Origin: Neckera pumila
Taxonomy: Eukaryota > Streptophyta > Bryopsida > Hypnales > Neckeraceae
Direction of reading: 5' to 3'
NCBI GenBank assembly: GCA_963969595.1
Contig: OZ018413.1
Coordinates: forward strand, 12,637,711-12,701,710
DNA length: 64,000 nt
Part shown: positions 12,828-24,832 of the stretch, piece after piece
Position numbering within the stretch: position 1 is the first letter of the stretch
Layout: each line of letters starts with the position of its first letter
Translations under genes and position numbers: made by a program
The notes under the pieces: model-generated
What the model was told of the DNA's origin: nothing
Database searches by the model: none
The model's input: only the letters and a program-made list of their open reading frames with translations

Positions 12828-13778
12828 TTGTTGCAGATCGACAATCACAAGCTCTTCTGTTGAGGCCGGAATTCGTAACCACGGATCGAAACCCAAAAAC
12901 AGCTTCAACAATACACAGAACCAAGAACAATACCAAATGATTATTATGAACTATATATCATTAGATTCACCATCTCTTCTTTAGCTATGGAATGCGGTAC
13001 TGCATGACACTTAAACTATACTGTACACAGAATGGCAGACGGAGTTTCTCTTCTTTTTTCCTTTTTTTCGGGGACTGTGAGATGACGCGGGAACATGGCT
13101 TTCTTGTACTTACTTACCTGGCTAGTGATGTCAATGTACCGACAGCAGGCGATGGTTTAGCTGTCAAGTGTAAAATCTTAAAAAACGTGGGGGGAGTGAA
13201 CAGATCGCAACAACACGAGTAGTCGCGGCTTCGAAGGATCCAAAAGGATTTTGTTCCAGAATCAGCTCCACTTGCTTCGAAGGATTCCGTGTCGGTAGAG
13301 CCCAGGTAGGAAGGAAGGGGAATGTAGATTTGGAGCTTTCTAGATAAAATATTATTCTCCTATGAGTACCAGTACGGTCGAGTCTAAAGTAGTGCAAGGA
13401 GCCTCTTCCGGAGGTAAAGTCCAGGGTGAATGTAAAAAAGAAGACCCCCACCCTATTTTGTGCCGTCTTTGTTCAATTGTTAACACCTCTCCTAGCCAAT
13501 TTGGGGCCTCAAAATGCAAATATGAACTCTAAATTTACAAATTTTATCATGCGTTGCAAATCAAACGTTCTTGTGTTTTCCCCAGGGGTAAAATGGGGGG
13601 TGCAAAACGGTCTCCACAAGAGGCTCGTTGTACTATTTTAGACTCAACCTACCAGTACCTTGAACCAGTTGTTTCTTGGTTTACAAATGGTTATATAACC
13701 TTTCTTTCAAGAAGGACAAGAGTTTTCTGGACCCTTCATTTTGGAGGTTTGAATTGAAGGAGGTCAATTTTGAGTATG
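12828..13778. promoter_or_regulatory. Upstream flank of the GUX gene
   Basis: 5' UTR and promoter space of the GUX gene, moderately GC-rich near the start codon. No clear TATA box was assigned and no coding homology was seen on either strand. Confidence 0.4.
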
Positions 13779-14121
13779 CACTAGAAGAAAATTGCATTCT
13801 ACTTGACAAAAACTGCGTTATGAATGTCAAATCTGCGCTTTACTTAACAGAAATTGCGTTGTACTCAACAAAACAGTGTCAAGTAGTTTTTGTTGAGTCA
13901 ACAAAATAGTATCATGTAGTTTTTGTTGAGTTCTCCATTTGTAACGCAAAATTCTACATTTCAACGTTTCAACACAAAATTTGACAAGTAAAACGCAGAT
14001 TTTTGACAAGTGAAACGCATAATTTTGTTTCTGAAATGCAAAATTTTGCATTACAAATAGAAAACTCAACAAAAACTATTTGATACTATTTTGTCAAGTA
14101 GAACGCAATTTTCTTCTAGTG
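13779..14121. mobile_element. CACTA-type MITE, 343 bp
   Basis: The ends are CACTAGAAGAAAATTGC and its near-exact complement at 14105-14121. The flanking trinucleotide ATG is duplicated (13776-13778 and 14122-14124), as expected for CACTA/EnSpm insertion. The interior is one long imperfect palindrome rich in CAAGTAAAACGCA-like blocks and has no coding capacity. Confidence 0.88.
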
Positions 14122-14966
14122 ATGCAATTTTAAATATGTACTCTTTGTATGCAATTTTTTTATGTGTTGGCTCTACATGTTAGATGAAGTAATAAGGTTT
14201 TAGAAGCATTGTGGCAACAATGTGTAGGGCCATCACTACAATCTGACATTTTCTTACACTTTTATCCTATTTTTTCTATAGGCTTGAAGCTGCCCATTTT
14301 TCTTTTGAAGAAACTGGGCATTTATTTGCCTAAAAAAAAAACATTGCCTTGAACATAGAGGCACCTCATGGACAATAGTTAACCATGCAACAACATTGAG
14401 GACTGAAATTGCCTGATGAATGACTAGTGCTTTTGTCTTTTAGTAGAGCGGGGGACAAAGAAACAATTCTTCACCTGTTGTTTTTATGGTGGAAGGTGGA
14501 GGGCATACAGAGTCTTCTAAGGCAGGAGCCTGCCCTCATTGAAGGCCTTCCTTTTTTATAATGACATATATTCAATTACAAATTTACAAGGCAACAAACA
14601 ACACACACTGAGTTGTTCCAAGGTTTAACCAATTACCATCGCCCACCCAATTCTGTCAAATAGGTTTCCGTTGAAGGGTCACAAGTATGACCTCAAACAA
14701 TTCACTTTGAAGGGCTCTTGCTTTGCAAGTGATATTTTATGGTTGTACACTAACAAGCTTTTAGTACATGGTTTGGGGTCTTGCTTAAGGTGCTTCAAAC
14801 ATGCATTTGTTGAACATGTTGAAGTTTCTTCTAGTCTTGACTTTAAAAAATCATAGAACATTCAAAACTCTTTAAATTCAATTTTTTTATTATTGTTGAT
14901 TTCCATTTGTCTATAGGGCAAAAATAAAAACTATTTTTGATTTTCAATCCATCTGTACACATTAAC
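14122..14966. other. AT-rich spacer, nothing recognised
   Basis: No gene or repeat boundary is visible. Short open frames around 14671-14861 overlap on both strands and have no family features. Confidence 0.4.
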
Positions 14967-15909
14967 TTAACCCCTAAAGGACCAAATACCATTTTTTGGG
15001 AACATAGCAATTTTGGGCAGCTTACTACGAATGGAAATTTTAATTTTTTTCTTTGAAATTCTCACACAAAATGCGCCCAAGGAGTAGCTTCAAGGCCCAA
15101 CAATTTTTATAACTTTGGACGCTGTGGGTAAAAAGTTATTGCATGATATGTAATTTTCCATGTTTGGCGGGTAGCTCGGGTAGCTCAAAATTTTTTTTTA
15201 AGAAACACTTTTTTGAAAAATTAAAACTTGAAATTGGTTTTATAGATTTATATATACTTGGAAAGCTTTGAATCATTCCATTTGGATTAACAAGTCAAAA
15301 GTTATGAGGATTCTTAGTTGGAGGGTAGTTATGGAATCTCTATTCTAAAATAAACTTTGAAGTCCTTTCTCTAACTCAATTTTCAATATTTTTGAATAAA
15401 ACAAAAAACATTGGGTGTATATTGTTTATTACAAAATTACAACCGCTGGGGTTGGTATTATTCAATTCCATAATTAAATTCTTGACAATTTAGTATATTG
15501 AGTCATTCTCTAGCTTTTCTACTTACTATTTTTTTCCTATATGTTGTACAATTCCAAATGATCTGAAAATTTTCAAGCATGTAGCCAACTTGCCTTGAAG
15601 AATTCATTCAAAGAGTAACCACCACTTTGGACATTTTTTCATACAAATGTGACCTTATGAAGGGCAGCTGCCCGAATTTTTGCAGTGATTAAAAAAGGAT
15701 TTTTGTCAATTCAAACATTATTATCTTTCAATCTACATGGTGGAAAATTTTGAAATTTTTTCCACATCTTCTTAAACCAGTGTACTACAAGATCCTATGG
15801 TTACATGTGTTCCCCAATTTTTTTTTTTCTAAAATTTGGTACTTGTATTAGAAAAGGCAATTTTAGAGCGGTTTTTGTGAAAACATAGTCAAAAACCTTT
15901 AGGGTTTAA
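14967..15909 (-). mobile_element. TTAA-flanked element, subfamily A, copy A1
   Basis: TTAA at 14967-14970 is followed by CCCCTAAAGGACC. The other end is AACCTTTAGGGT followed by TTAA at 15906-15909. Internal blocks (GGGCAGCTTACTACGAATGG, AACAAGTCAAAAGTTATGAGG, CTATATGTTGTACAATTCCA) match the reverse complements of copies A2 and A3, so it lies in the opposite orientation. No open reading frame of note is present. Confidence 0.8.
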
Positions 15910-17196
15910 ATGAACGGTAATAGTTGTTTTTACCTTACGTTGGTTTGAGGAAGACATTGATAATCCTTTGGTAGACATCTTGAGGATTCTTAGGAATACC
16001 TCTAAATTTCCAAGGGATTTTATTTATCAAAAAACACTCAAAATTGACATTTCTATTGCAAAGTGAAAAAAAAAATTGAATTTTTTTTTTTTTTTGCATA
16101 CTTTACTATAGGATCTTGCACTAGACTTGTAGAAAAAATGTGTAGAAAAAATCCTCATAAACTTTAATTGTGTGGATGGCAAGATATATATATATATATA
16201 TATATATTTGAAGTGGATAAATCCATTTTTTCTACACCTTCCCTAACTAGATTTTAAGACTTTGAAACTTCTAAGCTTCAAATTTTTGCACTACACATTT
16301 TGAATTTCTAAATTTTTACTATGCAATATTCAGTTGAAAGTCCATGTGAAAATCTACCCATAAAATGACACTATCCCAAAGGTTGAAAAAAACATTCTCA
16401 CAACTACACGTTTGGGTAGAATTAGAATATCTTTTTTTGTGTTTTGTTTTTTAACTTGAAATTTGGCACACATATTTTCAATATAGAGGTAACTTCATGA
16501 AAAAAAGTTTCTTGGTAAACTATTTTTTCTTGAGCTCTTGCGATAATGTCAAAGTTGGCAGTAATTAAATTGTTTCTCACAACTACACAAGTTGGTAAAT
16601 TTTGAATATCTTTTTTGGGATAAATCTTTTAAACTTGAAATTTGGCACACATGTTAGGAATATAGAGATGATCTCTTTTAAAAAAAATTTATGGCAAAAA
16701 AAAAATTTCAATCCTTCGGAAGTTGTCAAAGTTGGCAGCAGTGAAGTTAGCTACATATGTTGGTAGATTCTGAGTATCTTTTTTTGGTGAGTCTTTTGGC
16801 CTTAAAATTTGGTACTTTATCATATTTAAAATAACAATTATTAACATAAAGATGATGTCTTGACAAAAATTCATGGTAAAATACCAATTTTTTAGCTCTC
16901 AAGAGACTGTCAAAGTTGGCAATACTGAAATTTCTTTCACTATGAATTCAAAAATGCCATTTTGATTGGTAGGCCATTGTACATCTCCAAAATTAATATC
17001 AATGCATGTTGAAGAAACAATTCTAGAATATGTATGAAAAAAAGCTTCCAGCCTTCTTAACTTTTACATACAGTATCCAAATGTCGCGTACTTTGGTGTA
17101 CTTTGGTGGTTGAAACCTCCTTTTAATCGCCAAAAATAAAGTATAAAGATTTGACTAGTCTAATAATAATAAAGTAGTTGACCCATTTCCAACCAC
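15910..17196. repeat. Diverged TTAA-family (B-like) sequence with ~175-bp tandem repeat
   Basis: The part from about 16015 resembles the start of subfamily B (AAAACACTCAAAA, GGATCTTGCAC, GGCAAGATAT) but has no clear end. At 16398-16925 a unit of about 175 bp occurs three times, marked by TTGAAATTTGGCACACAT and TGTCAAAGTTGGCA (latter near 16550, 16726 and 16909). A (TA)n run lies at about 16183-16207. Confidence 0.6.
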
Positions 17197-18126
17197 TTAA
17201 CCCCTAAAGTTTCATGACTATGTTCTCACCAAAAACGCTCCAAAACTGCCATTTCTAATACAACTACCAAATTTTTGGAAAAAAACAATTTTTGACACAT
17301 GTAACCGTAGGATCTTGTAGTATGATATTTTGGAAACATGTGGTAAAAATTTCAGAAAATTCCACCGTGTGGATCATAAGATATAAGCATTCAAAGTCTT
17401 GAAAACCATTTTTTCAATTCTGCGAAAAACCGGGCAGCTGCACTTTGCAAGCTCACTTTTCAATGAAAAAATGCCAAAAAAGGTGGTGCTTCTTTGAATT
17501 CAGTTTCCTAAACAAGTTGTCTATATGCTTGAAAAATTTCACATCATTTGGAATCCTACAACATATAGGAAAAAATAGTAAGTAGAAAGAAGTAGAAAAT
17601 GATTCAAAATACTAAATTGTTAAAATTTTAATCATGGAATTTAAAAATACCAATCCCAACGGTTGTAATGTTGTAATAATCAATTTACATCCTAGGATTT
17701 TATTTTTTTCCAAAAATATTGAAAATTGAGTTAAATAAACGACTTTAAAGATTTTTTTAGAGTAGACAATCCATAACTGCCTGCAAACCAAAAACCCTCA
17801 TAACTTTTGACTCATTGAATGAAATGGAATGACTCAAAGCTTTTTAAGTATATATAAATGTAGAGAACCAATTTTTTTTTTAAATTCCGGAAAAAATGAT
17901 TTTTGCTGATCTGCCCAAACTGCCCGGTTACGAAAAAAAGCAACATATTAGGTCACAACTTTTGACTCGTATTTCAAAATGTCATGAAACTTGGTACACA
18001 TGAAGATATTCCTCGCCCCCATCTTCTATTAAATTTTCAGCCTCAAATATGGATATCTCTAGTCACACGTACTTGCCCAAAATTTCTATACGGCCAAAAA
18101 ATGCATGTTGGTCCTTTAGGGGTTAA
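17197..18126 (+). mobile_element. TTAA-flanked element, subfamily A, copy A2
   Basis: TTAA at 17197-17200 plus CCCCTAAAG starts the element; GGTCCTTTAGGGG plus TTAA at 18123-18126 ends it. The length is 930 bp. The sequence is co-linear with the copy at 39981-40914 and the two look well over 90% identical by eye, which implies fairly recent spread. No coding frame is present, so it would depend on a transposase encoded elsewhere. Confidence 0.9.
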
Positions 18127-18467
18127 GCAATTACATACATCTGGAGTACGGATTTTCTGAGTGGATAATTTTTTTTGTATACAAAATTAGAGTTTGGAAG
18201 GATTCCATAATTTTTTAGAATTTTATTTCTCAAAACATAATTATTATGAATTTTTTAGTAAAAGGTTCTCTTCAACCTATACTAGTCATATGAATCTTCC
18301 TATTTTCAACTACGGATTGGTTGTAAATATTGAGAGCCTGGTTGACCAAGGGCTGGTTGCAATATTGAGAGTCTTGCATCCAATCATAATGTGCCACAAC
18401 TGCGCCAGAAAATGTGCCATAATTGATCACTATTCATTTGTACCTGGATGAATAGACAATAGCTTGT
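18127..18467. other. AT-rich spacer, nothing recognised
   Basis: An 85-codon frame at 18194-18451 has no family features; no other signal was seen. Confidence 0.35.
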
Positions 18468-18905
18468 ATAAGAGCATCCTGAGTCCACCCTCTATGAATG
18501 CACTGCAACGGCACGTCCTACATGGATGACAAAAAAGCACCAAAAATTTGATTCAATACTAACAATATCTTCCACGTTACCTTTAGACACGTCCTTTGCC
18601 TTTCCCGACCTTCACATTGGTTCTTTGTTCTACCCTCTAAACTCCTCTGTTCACCTTGGTCAACAACAATAACTGCAATGATTGAGTGCAAATTCAAAAT
18701 TGTGCAGGTGCAGGAGTTGCTACGAACCTTTCCCACCACCTGCTTCACCTCTCGCTTCCATGTCTACATTGTTTACGGTTTCAAGCATTATTGTTGCATT
18801 GAAGTGCTTGCAACTGGAAAAGCCACAATGAAAAAAGGGGGCGAGAATACAAATAGCATGTATCGTTGCAATGTTTCTTTATGAGTGTTGCATTGAGATG
18901 CTCTA
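18468..18905. mobile_element. Possible MITE with AGAGCATC ends
   Basis: The left end TAAGAGCATCCTGAG and the right end TTGAGATGCTCTAA are imperfect inverted repeats, followed inward by GCACTGCAACG and CGTTGCAATG. Boundaries are approximate and no clear target duplication could be fixed. Confidence 0.45.
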
Positions 18906-19151
18906 ACCAAAATGGGAGGTAATCAAAAATGGATTGACTACTATAGTAGAGCCATCCATTCCTGACCAACAACACCCTATAGACAGTTAGTAGGATGGTC
19001 CAAATGCAACAGATGGTGAGAGTAATTTACGAGTGACTAATATCAACTAAAGTACTATAGTTGTCCATAACGGCCATGACACATGGCTCTCATTTTCCAT
19101 GACTCACTGAACATGAATTAATCTCTCTTTGAGCACATTTCCAAGGCTCTA

Positions 19152-19561
19152 AGGTAGTCTGCTCTAAAAGTAACCAGCTTCTTCAAATCAACCCTATAAA
19201 ATGGTACAAAATGGATATGAGGTGGTCTTTAAATGGACCAGTTTAGCCATTGATTGAATCCATAAAAAAAATGTCCTTAATTGCAAGAGCCAGTCATTGG
19301 CTTGATTTCTTCAAATCACTTTAGAAGTTGTAAGCAGATGCATTTTGGGAGACCTAGGGTCACAAATAGGTACCTATAACAAAAATCTTAGAAAATTCAT
19401 AACTAATTCAAAAATGCTTCAAAAAATAATGAAACAACTTGTGTTACGTTTGGCATCCATTTTTCTTTCTCAAAAAAATGAGTGAAAAATATTTTTATTC
19501 ATGCAAACCTACAAAAAAGGCGGACCAGCCCTTAAATGGTCGCTTTTAGGGCATCCTACCT
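19152..19561. mobile_element. TA-flanked MITE (Tc1/mariner type), copy 1
   Basis: Ends are AGGTAG(T)CTGCTCTAAAAG and CTTTTAGGGCATCCTACCT, flanked on both sides by TA. It is co-linear over its whole ~410 bp with the copy at 53761-54168. There is no coding capacity. Confidence 0.85.
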
Positions 19562-19760
19562 TACATGCTGGACATGGGTCTAGCACAACTTTTGCCTTCA
19601 TAATTTCACTGTAAATTAACTTCAAGCGATAAAACTACCAAATTTTGAGCAATCCCCCATCATTTCTGTCTCTGCACTTGTGGGAATTTTTCCTTTGTGT
19701 TATAGTACTCCACATCAAGTCCATGATTCACACGGTAATGGAAAGGGATGATTTCCAGGA

Positions 19761-19840
19761 TCACCCCTTCGTCCTATAAGGGTTAAAGAGCAACTGAAGT
19801 TCACCCCTTCGTCCTATAAGGGTTAAAGAGCAACTGAAGT
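19761..19840 (+). repeat. Exact 40-bp tandem duplication
   Basis: The 40 bases at 19761-19800, starting TCACCCCTTCGTCC, are repeated exactly at 19801-19840. The unit contains ATAAGGGTTAAAG, which resembles a TTAA-element end. Confidence 0.9.
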
Positions 19841-19844
19841 TCAC

Positions 19845-20643
19845 ATGTGTGGTCAACAGGTGCCCACATTTAATGCAAATGTCGGTCAGCTTCTGTACTC
19901 GGGATGTGAACACCAGATGTGCCAGAAAGCTTTTTATGACCTGTACCAGAAAGCAAATTTTCTCTGTGCTTGTAAAGTTGTAAGTAATATGGAACATATG
20001 AACAAACTGACCCCACTCATCACCAGGTAAGGTAAGACGGTGGTATTGATGCTGGAAAATCTGCCAATTCCTTTGCAAGTGGGTTCAGGAGTGGCAGAGC
20101 AAGTTTTGCAACGTACATTTAACTGCACCAAAATTTGTCTGAATAAACATTTGAGGAAAGTTCCTAATCTTAATTCTCAATTATCAGATTCTACGAGCAT
20201 GCATTTTTTGGACGCCATTTTCAAAGATCTGAAAATAGATATAATCAAACTCACCCCTAGGCTCCCACGAGTTGATGCAGAACATTTTAGAACATTTTAG
20301 GCATGAATAAGTTATGTGAGGGTCAATTTTAGAAACTTTTGAGAATTAGGTGTAGTAACTCTACATTGCAGTTGAGGCCTTCTTCATGTAGGGACCGAGG
20401 CTATGGTTATCTGTCTACACTTGAAGCCAATGGCTTGTCCTTGATAGATCGGAGTCGATTTTTTTGAGTTTCTGCTTCAAACAACCTCTCGTGAAAATGG
20501 TATTACTCGCTGGGATGACGAAAATCCTCTACCAATCCTTCACCAACATGAGCTACTTGTCATGCCACTCAAAAAGAACCCCGCCAAACTCACGGCAACA
20601 AAGCAACGCTAATCAAGTTCCAAAACATTCACTGCAACTAGTG
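19845..20643 (+). pseudogene. Exon-like remnants, protein unrecognised
   Basis: Three protein-like stretches lie in order on this strand. 19845-19979 reads MCGQQVPTFNANVGQLLY then GCEHQMCQ and runs into a GTAAGT donor; its Cys/His spacing is loosely RING-like. A stretch from 20369, behind a good acceptor (CTACATTGCAG), reads RDRGYGYLSTLEANGLSL. In a shifted frame after the T-run at 20459-20466 the third reads FEFLLQTTSRENGITRWDDE and HQHELLVMPLKKNPAKL before a stop. The frame change suggests a decayed gene, or one sequencing or assembly error in the T-run. I do not know the family, and chance is not excluded. Confidence 0.3.
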
Positions 20644-21204
20644 ACTAAATCAAGTCTCGAAGCATGTGAGAAGCCATATTGTGCTACAAGAACAATCCAC
20701 AATTACGTGGCGAAATTTCCACAATACAGATAATATTGGACCAACCTCAATTTCAAAGCCACCCTATTGTACAAAAGGAAGTTACACAAACAAAAGGGTC
20801 ATTGCAGGTCTGTAAACATAATTTTTTTCACACAACATTAGAACTTGAGAGTATACTTAGACTCTGTAATGGAATAAAAAGGATAAAATCTAACCATATA
20901 TAACCCTAGAAGCCAAGTCTGAAGCTGTATCATCAAGTCGCATCGGTACCACTCTCAGGGCCATAATGGGTCGAGTATCGTACTTCTCATCTACGACATG
21001 TACTGTACCTTCGGTGTATCTGCATCACATATACACTGTATACATGTTACCAGCGCAATAGAAAGTCTGTGCAAGCATCAGAGTAAAAATCACTTATTCT
21101 CGCAAATTCCAGAACAGAAAAAAAATTCATAATTGTGCGATAACAGACCTAAAACTAATTTCGACAATTCTGAAGAAAATGTAACTACATAAATCACAAG
21201 TGGG

Positions 21205-21520
21205 CTCAGGATTTAAATTGTCTTCATTTATGATCAGACAAACTGTGATATTCAACATCAGTGCCCACATAAGTAACTAAGATTCATCAACTCCTAGAAA
21301 TATCCTGTGCCGTGGGCTCAGAAAATAAACTGTCGTCATTTATGATCAGACAAACTGTGATATTCACCATCACTGCCACACGCACCAAGGTCAGCCTCTC
21401 AGACCTATCACTGTATCAGTAAATGGATATGTGACGTCCAAATTGTTGTCGGCTCAGAAAAATAAAAGTCGTCGTCATTTATGATCAGACAAACTGTGAT
21501 ATTGAACATCAGTGCCGCAC
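21205..21520. repeat. Three-copy direct repeat, ~45-60 bp core
   Basis: The core GTCATTTATGATCAGACA then AACTGTGATATT occurs near 21220, 21335 and 21474, each preceded by GGCTCAG and followed by CATCA(G/C)TGCC. Spacing is about 115-140 bp, with unrelated sequence between cores. Confidence 0.8.
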
Positions 21521-22505
21521 ATACAAGGGGCATAACGGCTCTCTCACGACAGTAAAAAGTTATGGCTTTCACACAAGTCAATTACGGTTCATATTGGGGA
21601 ACGAAATCAGTCACAGAGACGCAGAGTCGCAGACCAAGCCATTCCGACTGCAGACATCAATAAACGCTATCAACGGAAATGATAACAGTGCAATCTAGTC
21701 GTACAGCGAGAAAGCAGATTCTCCCCACTCCCAGGCCAGGCCAACACAAAGCATTATGTGGTTAGGCTTGTGTCCTGGCAGTGGAAAGAAATTCAAGAGT
21801 CCGCAACGCCAAAAAAATGGTGGCTTCATCATACAGCATTGAAATTTCTCAAAAGCTCGAATTCAACCAAGATAAAAGAGTCATTACTTTTGATAACTCA
21901 CCAGGAATTTGAACGGATGAAAGCTTCATGAACATTCATTCCGAAATACCCTGCATTTCAGATTTATGTACTGCTCTCTTCAGTACAAAACCCGCAATAC
22001 AGCATGTTACCTGCTCAGAAATTAGCACAGGTAAGATTGAATGGTAAACTATTATGTCCACGGGTACAGCGGCACTGTAGTACAGAGGACCTGGCGATCT
22101 ATAGGGTACTGAATTGAAAGCAACGAAGTTTTATCGAACTGTAGGGACCCTAGAGTATTTCAAAAACCCAAAGATCAAGGAGATCAAGACCTGTGGAGCC
22201 CTCTTATTAAACTTTAAACTACATCCTAATTGGGATAACCTGCACAGCTGAGCATCCATTCGAGACTTATCACAAACTTGCAAGGCACAACAGGATTTGT
22301 GATTAATAGAGATTCTCAAATCCAGGGTCAGGATCTTCATCTGCGGGGGTATTCAAAGCATCGAACAGAACCAGCAAACAATATGTTTCCTCCTTTCAGA
22401 CATCATAAGAAACATTAAACCCTAAACATACCATTATTAGCACAAAATAGGAAACAATAGCGAAAATCACCTCAGATTCTCCACATCTCAGTAAGGGAGA
22501 CTCCA

Positions 22506-23050
22506 TCTGGATCGTTCTTGCACTTTCGAAAAGCCATCACGGAAATGTTACTCTCGTTCCCATACTCGCAGCCTGTGCAACCTGCATTCTCAATAGACAC
22601 TCAGCCCAATACAAATCGAAACGAGCAATGTACTCTATTCTCTGAAAGCCACCAACGTAGAACTGCGAACTGAACAAATCAAGCCATGAGAGCCTTACCA
22701 GGCTTGTCTGAAACCACAAAGGCAACGTGATCGTTTCACATCCCGCATGAAGAGCTCGAAAGCTCCATTCGAGTTCAAATCGGGCACCAAAATTTCCATG
22801 AACTCCAGACTCAGGTCTTCTTTTTGCAATTCAGCGGAATTGCAAAAAACTGAGCAATGCGATCCACGGATGAAGCCAAACATCGCAATGCGGTGAATGG
22901 AGAGAGTCCAGCAGCATTATGTAGGATGCTAATGAGCGACCTCGGAGACTTCTCTGCGACAACACTGGATAGTAAACCTGCCGGAACGAGGTCTTGAAGA
23001 ATTAGGGGTTAGGGCTAGGGTTTAAGAGTTTAGGGTTTTAGAGTTTATGA
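22506..23050 (-). other. Possible transcribed locus with telobox promoter
   Basis: On the minus strand, AAACCCTAGCCCTAACCCC (about 23005-23025) resembles the telobox clusters found near start sites of plant housekeeping genes. Downstream is an open stretch ending at a GTAAGG donor near 22700. After it comes a candidate acceptor (TGAGAATGCAG, about 22587) and an exon-like piece whose frame reads CTGCEYGNESNISVMAFRKC and stops at 22506. Joining the two in one frame does not give a clean start-to-stop protein, so it may be noncoding, or my splice choice may be wrong. It is less AT-rich than its surroundings. Confidence 0.3.
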
Positions 23051-23060
23051 CCGCAAGCTG

Positions 23061-23695
23061 TTAGAGCATCCTCAGTCGAACCGGTATATGGGCCCTCCAA
23101 ATTTATTTCTAACTTTTGAATGGTATATAATTAAAACTTGAAATTTCTATCGTTGGAAGTGCATCCAAAAATACTTTGAGTAGGTATAAGTAAAATCAAA
23201 TTTAGACTTATAAAAATGAAAACTAACCCCTTCAAAAGCTACCTAAAAGACAATGGTTATCGAGGTCTTATTTAATCATGGTTACTAAAACAAAATTAGG
23301 CAAAATTATTTGGAAATACATTTGGAGGGTCAATATATTGGGTGGACTAAAGATGCTTTAGTTTGTATCATTGGAAGCACATCCAAAAATACTTTTGAGT
23401 AGGTGCAAGAAAACTCAAATTTAGACATTAGACAACTACTTTAAAAGTAAAATAAAAGTGAATGGACAAATTTTGCTTTGGTAACCATGATCTACCTAGA
23501 CCTCGATAATTTTTTATTCTTACCTTGATTTTGAAGTGGTTGTCCAATGTCTAAATTTGAATTCTCTTGTATAAAATCAAAGTGCTTTTAGACATGCTTC
23601 AAATGATACAATTTCAAGTTCTAATCATAATTATACAAGTCAAAAGTTAGAAATACATTTAGAACTCCAAAATCTTGGGTGGACTAAAGATGTTG
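23061..23695. mobile_element. Long-inverted-repeat element, ~635 bp
   Basis: The outer ~150-200 bp on each side are imperfect complements: left TTTCTAACTTTTGA, AACTTGAAAT and TCAAATTTAGAC; right GTCTAAATTTGA, ATTTCAAGTT and TCAAAAGTTAGAAAT. A second internal end (GGTGGACTAAAGATGCTTTAG, about 23340) suggests two overlapping copies. No target duplication was fixed. Confidence 0.6.
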
Positions 23696-24832
23696 TTATA
23701 CCTTGAAGAAGAAATACCTCCACGTATTCTAAGTACACTATAATGAAATTTTGTATTAGACACACTAATTGATTGAAAAATATTGTAAGCTTCTACTCTT
23801 GATAAATATTTTTACCAACTATATATATAGAGACCCCCTCTTTCAATACTATTGATATCTATGTTCTTGGTAAAAATGTTCATCAAGAGTAAAAACTTAT
23901 ATCATTTTCAAATCAATTAGTAGGATAACACTAAATTTCATTATTAGTATAGCTTTAAACCCTCAAATCTTTAATCCCTCAAAGAGTTGGCTCCTACAAG
24001 ATGGATTATGTATGTTTTCAATAGCTCCATACTAGAGCTACAAGAAACAGATGAAGTACATTCAAGTATGTTAAAAAAGTGATTTTTGTCTATTTTTCAA
24101 TGATACAACTAGCATGGTTACTTGATGGTTCATATATGATTATTGTGCATGGTTTTAAATAAGTTTATATAGGAATGGGAAGAATAGGAAAAGTTGCAAA
24201 AATGAAGATATGATGTCTAGATTTTTTTCATGCCATAATTTCTTTTGCCAAAAGGCTCAAAATCAACATATGTCTTCCTACCATAGACTCTAAGGGGCTA
24301 ATATCACCTTCACTAACTTCATACTTTGCTCGTTATATTTAGTAGTAGATGTGAAATGTAACGTTAAAAGCTAGACAAGTTAGCATGGAAAAGATTTTGG
24401 ACCACCTTCATGACTTTTTGATCCAAGTAGTTTTTAATTTCATCTTTTTATGCCTTGCTGTATTATTCCAATGTTATAATATTTTGTATTATCACATGCG
24501 TTTTGAGCACCTAGGTTGTGGCATAAAAATTGGTTATCATTATCTCCAAGCTAAATTTGTCTCATGTATGATTGTATTCCAATAATATTTTTCAATTGAA
24601 TGACAATGTTCTTGTTATTGATTTGAAGAAGTATCAAAGGACATGATTGTGTTTGTCTCTCAACAAAAGCAAATAAACATTAGAGTCCTTAAGAAGATAG
24701 GCAAAATGTTTTAAATAAAAAAAAGGGTAAAGGAAAATTTGCAAACAAACTTTCAAATGAAGAACCAAAAGACATTGAAGAATTATTGGATATTGATGAT
24801 ACCTTGTGAAGTATATTATAGTGAAGAATTGC
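23696..24832. other. AT-rich spacer, nothing recognised
   Basis: No credible gene is present; short frames at 24385-24585 and 24634-24849 lack any family signal. Confidence 0.4.

Noticed and set aside
23005..23045. Interstitial telomere (TTTAGGG-like words)
   Set aside because: Only a few imperfect units are present; a telobox promoter motif is a simpler reading.
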